Program-made: the position numbers and the translations under genes
Origin: Candidatus Electrothrix communis
Lineage (GTDB): Bacteria; Desulfobacterota; Desulfobulbia; Desulfobulbales; Desulfobulbaceae
Assembly: GCA_030644725.1 (NCBI GenBank)
Contig: CP130629.1
Span: forward strand, 2,391,001-2,455,000
Direction: 5' to 3'
DNA: 64,000 nucleotides
Notes under the pieces: generated by a model
Database searches by the model: none
What the model was told of the DNA's origin: nothing
Seen by the model: the letters and a program-made list of their open reading frames with translations, nothing else
Shown: in pieces, positions 57,688 through 64,000 of the stretch
How positions within the stretch are numbered: position 1 is the stretch's first letter
How the letters are laid out: every line of letters begins with the position of its first letter

Positions 57688-60284
57688 AACTCCTTACTCC
57701 GGTTCGCCGCGATAAAATTCAACAGTTCTGTAAATTGAAATTCATCGAAATATTTCCTGAGATGGTTACAGAAGACTGAGTATTTCCCCGAATCCATTTC
57801 GCATATCTCTTGTATCTTTGTGCCGATCCCGTTAATGTCGCCTATTTCGACAAGGACAACCAGCTCATCCAGTACCTCTGACAGGGGCATGATGCAGTCT
57901 TCTGGAATGACCGTCTCTTTTTTTCCGCCGTATATCAATTTGACAGACAGGTGAGTCGCCATAGTCTCAAAAAGTTTCCTCGCTGAATAGGGCTTCCCGA
58001 CAACATCACAGAAACCGTGCTCCAAACATTGCTGTCGCAGTGCCCTTTCCTCTGTCACCAAGGTTGCAAGTGCAATCATCGGAATATGAGCTAAGTCCTT
58101 ATGCTGCTTTATTTGGAACCCCGCCTGCAAAACCTCTTGTGCAGATCTTGCAGGTATTGGCAAATCCATCAGGAGAATATCCGGCTGCACAGCCTTACAT
58201 CTCTCTACGATCTTTTCACCGTCCTTGACTTCATACACAACAAAACCCACTGATTCGAGAATATCCCTCAGCACAGCCCGATTGGACGGCGCATCATCAA
58301 CAACCAAAATCTGCTGTTTCCTCCCGGATTCTTCCAGAGAGATATAGCCGGTCACAGGCGACTGAAACGGGTCCGAGGTTTCATTATGCAGGAACGGCAC
58401 TTCCAAGGTAAAGAAAAAGCGGCTGCCCGGCCCTTCACAGCCTGTGACTTCCCGGCCCAGCGGACTGAGGAGTTGAAGATCCCCTCCCATAAGATGCACC
58501 AACTGTGAGCTGATAGACAATCCCAGCCCGGTTCCTTCACTGTGGTGTAATCGTTCACCGACCTGACGAAACGGTTCAAAGATTATTTCCTGGTCTTCCG
58601 GCGCAATTCCTGGACCGCTGTCCTCCACCTCGAAGGTTAACAGGACCCTATCATTTTCTCCTCTACTCTCACCTCGAACCAAGAGCGTGCAATACCCGCA
58701 TTCGGTAAATTTCACTGCATTGGAAAGCAGATTGAGGAGAACCTGACGCAACCGCAACCCGTCCACGAGGATGGTGAACGGGACCTCGCCCTCAACAACA
58801 TAGCGGAAATCAAGCCCTTTCTCCTTGGTACGAAGTTCTATAATATCCTTTATATCATGGAGAAAGGAAAGAGGATGTACCTCTGCTTCCACAACCTCAA
58901 GCTTTCCATATTCTATCTTAGAAATATCCAGGATATCATTGATCAGGAGCAGGAGATGTTCACCGGCCCGATGGATGGTTCTTATGCCGTTTCGCTGCTT
59001 GGCTGTAAAGGTGCCATCTCTTAAGAAAATTTGCGTATAACCGAGAATAGCGTTCAAGGGGGTTCGCAGTTCATGAGTTATATTGGAAAGAAAAGCTGAT
59101 TTAGCCCTACTGGCTGCTTCGGCCTTCTCCGCAGCCTCGTGTAACCATGTAATATCATGACCAATCCCCAATATCCCTGCAACGGTTCCATCCTCAAAAA
59201 TCAAGGGCGTCTTGGTCGTCTGAAGCAGTACTTTTGCCCCGTCAGAGACAAAGGTAACCCATTCTTCATTCATCACAGATCTACCGGCATCAGCAGCAAC
59301 ACGATCATTTTTCCTGAAAAAATCGGCCTGTTCTTGGTCAGTAAAATCATAATCCGTCTTGCCGATGATCTCATCTTCCGAAACTCCGTACAACTGCTCT
59401 AAACGAGGGTTACAAACAAGATATATCCCGTCGATATCCTTAAGCCAGAGCAAGTCCGGAACGGTTTCAATAATCAGTCGGCTCAGCCGCTGCATATAAT
59501 GCAGCTGCCTTTCAGCAGATTTTTTTTCTGTTATATCGATCCAAGTGGATCGGGTGTGAAGAATTTTTCCATTCTTATCCCGAACAGCAGAGACATTGAG
59601 TAAAACATCAACCTTCTCCCCATCCCGTCGCTTCAACTGCAACTCTGCATTGTTGACAACTCCTGTTTCAAGAAAGGAGTCAAAGGCCTTGCGGGCATCG
59701 GGCAGACTGTCAGGATGATAGATGGCAAAAATCTCTCTCCCTTCAAGTTCCTCTCGGCTATAACAAAGTTTTTCCGCCAAGGTTTGATTACAAGTTAATA
59801 TTGTTTCCGTCTTCGCATCAACCGAACACATCATATTCGGAGAATGATGATACAGATCCCTGTACGCCTCCCTGCTTTCAACAAGCTGTCGTTTGAGTTG
59901 CCAGCGGTCCAGATTGAACTGAATCAGGCGCTCAAGCAGGGTATCAGTCAACTCGGATTTAGGCAGGCAGTCATCAGCTCCTTTCCTGATAACGTTGAGG
60001 ATGGTTTGCTCATCATCCAGAGACGTCAGCACAATGACCGGACAGGGGGCAACCAAGGAGGAGAGCTGATCAAGGGTCTCACTGATCGTACTGTCCCTGA
60101 GCGACAAATCAATGAACAGCAGATCAAATGGATCCACCTTCAGGGTAGCAAATCCGCCCTCCAAGGTTCGATGATGCACAACTCGGGCACCACGATAGGC
60201 GGTCAGCTCAAGATTGGCCAGAAACAGATCGGCATGATCAGGATTATCCTCAATCAGGAGTATGCTCGGCTCCTTTTCAGGCAT
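57657..60284 (-). CDS. Hybrid histidine kinase (REC-PAS-PAS-HisKA-HATPase-REC)
   Basis: An 875-aa soluble kinase. N-terminal receiver (D59 in LLFIDLSLRD), PAS 1 at about 138-255 (LYHHSPNMMCSVD), PAS 2 at about 265-385 (ETVPDLLWLKDIDGIYLVCN), H-box SNITHELRTPLNA with H404, N-box LLNLLSNAVKF, G-boxes DSGPGI and GTGLGLSI, then a second receiver (D707 in LLMDLPIPA), and a C-terminal helical extension of about 90 residues. No membrane helix, so it senses inside the cell or receives signals from the membrane kinase encoded upstream. Overlaps both neighbours. Confidence 0.93.
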   Translation of the reverse strand: MPEKEPSILLIEDNPDHADLFLANLELTAYRGARVVHHRTLEGGFATLKVDPFDLLFIDLSLRDSTISETLDQLSSLVAPCPVIVLTSLDDEQTILNVIRKGADDCLPKSELTDTLLERLIQFNLDRWQLKRQLVESREAYRDLYHHSPNMMCSVDAKTETILTCNQTLAEKLCYSREELEGREIFAIYHPDSLPDARKAFDSFLETGVVNNAELQLKRRDGEKVDVLLNVSAVRDKNGKILHTRSTWIDITEKKSAERQLHYMQRLSRLIIETVPDLLWLKDIDGIYLVCNPRLEQLYGVSEDEIIGKTDYDFTDQEQADFFRKNDRVAADAGRSVMNEEWVTFVSDGAKVLLQTTKTPLIFEDGTVAGILGIGHDITWLHEAAEKAEAASRAKSAFLSNITHELRTPLNAILGYTQIFLRDGTFTAKQRNGIRTIHRAGEHLLLLINDILDISKIEYGKLEVVEAEVHPLSFLHDIKDIIELRTKEKGLDFRYVVEGEVPFTILVDGLRLRQVLLNLLSNAVKFTECGYCTLLVRGESRGENDRVLLTFEVEDSGPGIAPEDQEIIFEPFRQVGERLHHSEGTGLGLSISSQLVHLMGGDLQLLSPLGREVTGCEGPGSRFFFTLEVPFLHNETSDPFQSPVTGYISLEESGRKQQILVVDDAPSNRAVLRDILESVGFVVYEVKDGEKIVERCKAVQPDILLMDLPIPARSAQEVLQAGFQIKQHKDLAHIPMIALATLVTEERALRQQCLEHGFCDVVGKPYSARKLFETMATHLSVKLIYGGKKETVIPEDCIMPLSEVLDELVVLVEIGDINGIGTKIQEICEMDSGKYSVFCNHLRKYFDEFQFTELLNFIAANRSKELCNPNKTQYS

Positions 60285-60735
60285 CGCTTCGATCCGTATC
60301 CTGCGCCAAATGGTGCTGATTTAATTCCCAGTACTGCAAAATTTCGCTAATGACCTCTCCGTATCGGTCAGCCTCCATCGGTTTGACAATATAACTATTG
60401 GCATAATTCTTCAGGGCCTGCTTAATGTCCTTTCCAGAGTTGGAGGTAGAAAAAATCACCACCGGAATTCCGGCCAGCCGCTTGCTGCCTTTAATGCGGG
60501 CTAAAATATCAAGCCCGTCATACTTGGGCAATTTCAGATCCAGCAGAACCAGCCAAGGGAGGCGCTGTTGCGGAGAGGCTTCTACCTGCTCGAGATAAGT
60601 CATAGCCGCAGCCCCATCACGGAGGCGGTCAACACGAATCCTGTCACTGTAATCCGTAATATAGAACTCGGCAAGTTCAGCATGATCATCGCTATCCTCA
60701 ACCAGCAAAAGTTGCTCAGTTCTTGGCTCACTCAT
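60277..60735 (-). CDS. Single-domain response regulator (Rcp1-like)
   Basis: A 152-aa receiver: acidic E13-D14 region (LVEDSDDHAE), phospho-acceptor D66 (LLDLKLPKYDG), S95-T96 (FSTSN), K117 (IVKPM). The spacing and the longer beta3-alpha3 loop are those of regulators paired with phytochrome-type kinases. It overlaps the membrane kinase gene by 8 nt and the hybrid kinase gene by 8 nt, so it probably carries phosphate between them. Confidence 0.9.
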   Translation of the reverse strand: MSEPRTEQLLLVEDSDDHAELAEFYITDYSDRIRVDRLRDGAAAMTYLEQVEASPQQRLPWLVLLDLKLPKYDGLDILARIKGSKRLAGIPVVIFSTSNSGKDIKQALKNYANSYIVKPMEADRYGEVISEILQYWELNQHHLAQDTDRSDA

Positions 60736-62590
60736 TCACTCCCCCTGATTCATTTACTATATCATTCATGTTATCGGGATGTTGCTTAGGAAAGATGAGA
60801 CGAAAAACAGCGCCCTCTCCCTCGGTTTGTGGCTCCAGCTGAATATCGCCCCTATGAAATTTCATGATTTTTTTGACCACAGCCAGGCCGACACCGGTTC
60901 CTTCTGTATCAACGTCAAGACGATAAAAAAGCCCGAAAACCTTTTTATGATATTCCGAGGGGATCCCAGGGCCATTATCTTTACAAAAAATATACCACCA
61001 ATCTTCATCCTCGGCGGCATGTATTTCAAGCCTCCCGCCCGCCTCATTATGCGCATATTTGAAAGCATTGGAAAGAATATTTTCAAAAACCTGAAGAATT
61101 CTACTTTCATTTGCATAAATAACAGGAAGATCCGTCATGAGCAGGAAGGAGAACCCCGCATTCCGCAACCGTATGCTCTGATTTTCAGCAAAGACAGTAA
61201 GCAGCTCATTCAGATCAAGCAATTTTTTTGCCATATCCATCCTGCCCACTCGACTGAGTTCCAGCAGATCTCTGATGAGCTGGCTCATCCGCTCATTGGC
61301 ACTGACCACCCTGTCCAGTTTAGCCACGGCCTGCTCATACTTTCCCTGGCTGGCAAGCTTACGAATAATACTGATAAAGCCCATACTGGTCACAATGGGA
61401 GATTTCAGATCATGGGAGACAGTATACACAAACTGCTCCAGCTCCTCATTAGACCGCCTGAGCTCCTTCCTGCTCTCTTCAAGAGCAATATTTCTCAGCT
61501 TAAAACTCCCGGCTGCGATGGTCAGTTCTCCCAATTCATCTCGAAGTACATATTCTGGAATCTCAGCCTCTGAAGAACCGGAAGCAAGCCTTCTGAAAGT
61601 TTGGCTCAAGCGATTGAGGGGAACAGTAATGCTCCGGCTGATAAGAAAGGAAAAGAAGCCTATAAAAAGGAGCAAACTTATTGCCGAGAAGAACAAGAAG
61701 CGAGAAATAGCAGTAATATTGTCGAGCATCTGTTCCTGGAGATACTCAGATCTTCCTGATATCATGGACGAGAGCCGTTTTGCCTGATAGATTGTTTCAT
61801 AGGCCTGGGCTGACATCACCACATTCACCAGATAAAGATAACCGCGCGTCCGCTGGACCGCCTCAAGAAAGCTGCTCTCATAACTAGCAAGCACAGCTGT
61901 AATCTCCTCCAGTCGCTCAAAGTCGCTTTGAGGCTGCTGCAATAATGTATCAATAACCTCTCTGGTTTCCAGAATACTCTCTGTGGCCGCATGAACAAAA
62001 CTACCATCCAGCGAATCAAAATAACGATAGGCGTTTTTTTCAATCTGCAAAAGAAAATTCAACATTCGATAATACTGCAAGGTTCTGTCAATATCATTCT
62101 CCTGCAAGTTTGCAATCCGTTCCTCTATAAGCAGCTGAGCTTTTGTCGCCTGCTTACGGAATTCTCGCCGAACTAAACGCTGTTGGATATCACGTTGCGT
62201 CCGCACTTCCTGAAAGCTGTTATAATAGGTGTGCAGATATTTTTTCGTCTCTTGAAGATAATCACGTGTATCAAGCTGTTCCTCTCCCTTGATTTGCCCG
62301 ATTCCTTCCAGCATACCTACATAAACTTCTCCGACCCGATCACCGGCGGCATTATGCCCAGAATAGATATAAATAAGGGCCTGCCGCTGCATCTCTGACA
62401 TCTGAGATGAAAAGCTCATTATTTCTTCAGCATACCGACTAAAGGTTATCACAGAATGAAAATCACCGACCAATTTTCTCAGAGATCCATAGGAGAGAAG
62501 AGCGATGACAAGGGCGACTATTCCGGTAACAAAGTACCCAGAATATATCCTTTTTCCCAAGGGGACTTTCCGTATAAGTAAAGATATCAT
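60728..62590 (-). CDS. Membrane sensor histidine kinase
   Basis: A 620-aa kinase: TM1 at about 17-37, a long helical periplasmic domain (about 40-295) rich in coiled-coil pattern, TM2 at about 297-317, HAMP (about 318-370), a coiled linker, HisKA with H393 (YTVSHDLKSPIV) and HATPase with EN-type N-box ENILSNAFKYAHNE, DNGPGIP and GTGVGLAVVKKI. The HisKA/HATPase type is that of bacteriophytochrome-like kinases. The periplasmic domain probably contacts the substrate-binding protein encoded 9 nt upstream. Confidence 0.93.
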   Translation of the reverse strand: MISLLIRKVPLGKRIYSGYFVTGIVALVIALLSYGSLRKLVGDFHSVITFSRYAEEIMSFSSQMSEMQRQALIYIYSGHNAAGDRVGEVYVGMLEGIGQIKGEEQLDTRDYLQETKKYLHTYYNSFQEVRTQRDIQQRLVRREFRKQATKAQLLIEERIANLQENDIDRTLQYYRMLNFLLQIEKNAYRYFDSLDGSFVHAATESILETREVIDTLLQQPQSDFERLEEITAVLASYESSFLEAVQRTRGYLYLVNVVMSAQAYETIYQAKRLSSMISGRSEYLQEQMLDNITAISRFLFFSAISLLLFIGFFSFLISRSITVPLNRLSQTFRRLASGSSEAEIPEYVLRDELGELTIAAGSFKLRNIALEESRKELRRSNEELEQFVYTVSHDLKSPIVTSMGFISIIRKLASQGKYEQAVAKLDRVVSANERMSQLIRDLLELSRVGRMDMAKKLLDLNELLTVFAENQSIRLRNAGFSFLLMTDLPVIYANESRILQVFENILSNAFKYAHNEAGGRLEIHAAEDEDWWYIFCKDNGPGIPSEYHKKVFGLFYRLDVDTEGTGVGLAVVKKIMKFHRGDIQLEPQTEGEGAVFRLIFPKQHPDNMNDIVNESGGVNE

Positions 62591-62599
62591 TTCGCTATC

Positions 62600-63862
62600 C
62601 TAGGCCAGAACGAACTCACTCCATTTCGGCAAAGTATACTCATAGGTATCCATAACCGTATTCCAGACTGCTATATTTTCAAAGCGCTGAACATATGAAC
62701 CGCCGCTGCGAAGATTTCCAGGCTGCACCGATACCCTGCCGTCCGTTCCTTTCAGAGGTTCGGCTGCCGGTTTTCCTTCATACCAGTAATCCCATTCCGC
62801 CTCTGACATAAAAGGCCTGGAGCGCTGCGGGTTGGATATATAATATCCCTGTCGGGCGATGAATGCCCCAGGCCATCCGGAAAGCCACCAGTTCATAAAG
62901 GCATAGGCTGCATCAAGCCGCTTTCCGGTGCATGAACGAGAAAGGCACATAACTCCATGCCAGGCTCTATAACCCTCTTTCGGAGCTGCGTATACACAGG
63001 GGATACCCATGCCGTTCAACGTGCTCACTCCGGGTGAGAACATGCTCTGCAACACGACTTCGCCGGATGCCATCAACTCCACCGATTGGGGCACCGAACT
63101 CCAGACTCCACGAAAATGCCCCTGTCGCTTCTTGGCAATAACAATCTCAAAAAATTGATCAACCTCTTCCCTGGTCATGTTGCCCATGTCCTGGAAGGTC
63201 ATCTCTCCCTGCGCCTGTACAGCAAGTGCGAGATCAAAAAGGCCGATAGTCGGCGCATTGGCAACAGCAACTTTACCATGAAAGCGCTTGTCCAATAACC
63301 AGCCCCAACTCTCTGTGGTATAAGGAATCCCTTGCTCCACGATATTGGAGTTATATCCAAAAGAGTCAGTATTATGTACATAAGGAAGGAAGCTTATTTC
63401 ACCGGTCTTGTTTGAGCCAATTTTGTTATCCGGTTGCACATAAAGCAACTTGTATGGGGCATCACCAAGGCCTAATTTTGCCTGATCTGTAATACGTCCT
63501 GCCTTGGTCAGACTGTTGATCTCATCCCAATAGGTCAACCGGCTAATATCAATGGGCTGGATCGTTTTTGCCTGCCAGAGCACCTTAATACTGTTTGACC
63601 ATTGTTCGTACAGATCAAAGGAGTCAGGATCCGTACTTGCTTTCAGCAGCACCTCGGCGCTACCGCCCGGATAAAACTCTATATTAATACCAAGATCTTT
63701 TTCTGCCTGTCGGCGAATTTTCTCTTGAAGGGTTACATGGGTTCCCACAACTCGAATAGTGGGCCTGCTCTTGTGAGCCGAAAGAACCCCAGGAAAAACG
63801 GTAGCAGCTAGGGCAGCTGTTCCAACCTGACTACTTTTTTTCAAAAAAGATCGGCGATTCAT
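62600..63862 (-). CDS. Tat-exported extracellular solute-binding protein
   Basis: A 420-aa protein: MNRRSFLKKSSQVGTAALAA is a twin-arginine signal ending near LSA-H. The mature part (TIRVVGTHVTLQEKI, GINIEFYPGGSAEVL, SFDLYEQWSNS, LPYVHNTDSFGYN, GKVAVANAPTIGLFDLAL, YAFMNWWLSGWPGAFIARQGYY) belongs to the PotD-like family of type 2 periplasmic binding proteins. No transporter genes are adjacent; instead it heads a two-component operon, so it probably serves as a sensor of a small ligand for the membrane kinase. Ligand unknown. Confidence 0.88.
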   Translation of the reverse strand: MNRRSFLKKSSQVGTAALAATVFPGVLSAHKSRPTIRVVGTHVTLQEKIRRQAEKDLGINIEFYPGGSAEVLLKASTDPDSFDLYEQWSNSIKVLWQAKTIQPIDISRLTYWDEINSLTKAGRITDQAKLGLGDAPYKLLYVQPDNKIGSNKTGEISFLPYVHNTDSFGYNSNIVEQGIPYTTESWGWLLDKRFHGKVAVANAPTIGLFDLALAVQAQGEMTFQDMGNMTREEVDQFFEIVIAKKRQGHFRGVWSSVPQSVELMASGEVVLQSMFSPGVSTLNGMGIPCVYAAPKEGYRAWHGVMCLSRSCTGKRLDAAYAFMNWWLSGWPGAFIARQGYYISNPQRSRPFMSEAEWDYWYEGKPAAEPLKGTDGRVSVQPGNLRSGGSYVQRFENIAVWNTVMDTYEYTLPKWSEFVLA

Positions 63863-64000
63863 ATTAACAGAATGCTGTATGCAGCGTATCGAAAAATATA
63901 ATTATGTGGACGAGAAGACAGAAAGGCTTTGAAGATTATTTTTCATAGAATGAAAAATACTTTGTACAACGCTGAGATGCAATCACAAAGTATGATTGAA
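63863..64000. other. Upstream region of the signalling operon
   Basis: Divergent AT-rich leader; the operon promoter should lie here on the minus strand but none was clear. Contains an inverted repeat ATTTTTCATaGAATGAAAAAT (63941-63959). Confidence 0.4.

Overview
The window looks like a chromosomal piece of a Gram-negative deltaproteobacterium-type (Desulfobacterota) genome, plausibly a Desulfobulbales relative such as a cable bacterium. This rests on gene content and style: large PAS/REC signalling proteins, a short-form N-acetylglutamate synthase next to secA, a CofD-like protein, many lipoproteins and Tat substrates, and heavy loads of toxin-antitoxin (TA) modules, IS elements, group II intron debris and GC-rich palindromic repeats. 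It is inference; no rRNA is present.

Layout. 0-6 kb: trigger factor start, tRNA-Leu, a collagen-like/FISUMP surface protein, two related secreted proteins (one fused to a DsbA-like thioredoxin), phoH. 6-9 kb: a broken yefM-yoeB module, an ABC ATPase, a 145-nt foldback element with nested RNA-like structure, and a DUF4434 gene. 9-18.6 kb (minus strand): heterodimeric ABC exporter, J-domain protein, response regulator, CofD/YvcK-like protein, malate dehydrogenase, kdsB. 18.8-30.6 kb is an accessory island: five TA modules, two of them present twice in a 1.7-kb duplication, one orphan PIN gene, group II intron fragments, a PEGA lipoprotein/Tat pair, a PqqD/nucleotidyltransferase pair and an IS copy sitting at the duplication breakpoint. 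30.9-38.3 kb: one giant Rhs lipoprotein gene ending in an L,D-transpeptidase-like domain. 38.9-46.7 kb: housekeeping stretch (short NAGS, secA, yraN, PilZ, pdxA, tmk, yjbQ, DUF4395). 46.8-53.8 kb: tRNA-Pro, a HIRAN/HipA-like kinase pair, an unknown low-GC gene, a second DUF4434 gene split by a second IS copy, then a poly-A/poly-T tract that looks like an assembly artefact. 54-63.9 kb: MEMO-family gene, then a minus-strand operon of substrate-binding protein, histidine kinase, response regulator, hybrid kinase, response regulator and ftsK, with overlapping genes.

A recurrent pattern governs how the genes should be read. At least ten otherwise well-conserved genes carry single-base frameshifts, nearly all of them losses of one base in short A/T or G runs. 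I annotate these as one gene each and say where the shift lies. Many are probably sequencing or polishing errors rather than true pseudogenes; the duplicated block and the two IS copies, which differ mainly in run lengths, support this.

The most unusual content is the Rhs protein with a peptidoglycan-type catalytic motif, the foldback element at 7.8 kb, and a dispersed palindromic repeat that has been inserted in frame into an ABC exporter gene and is translated.
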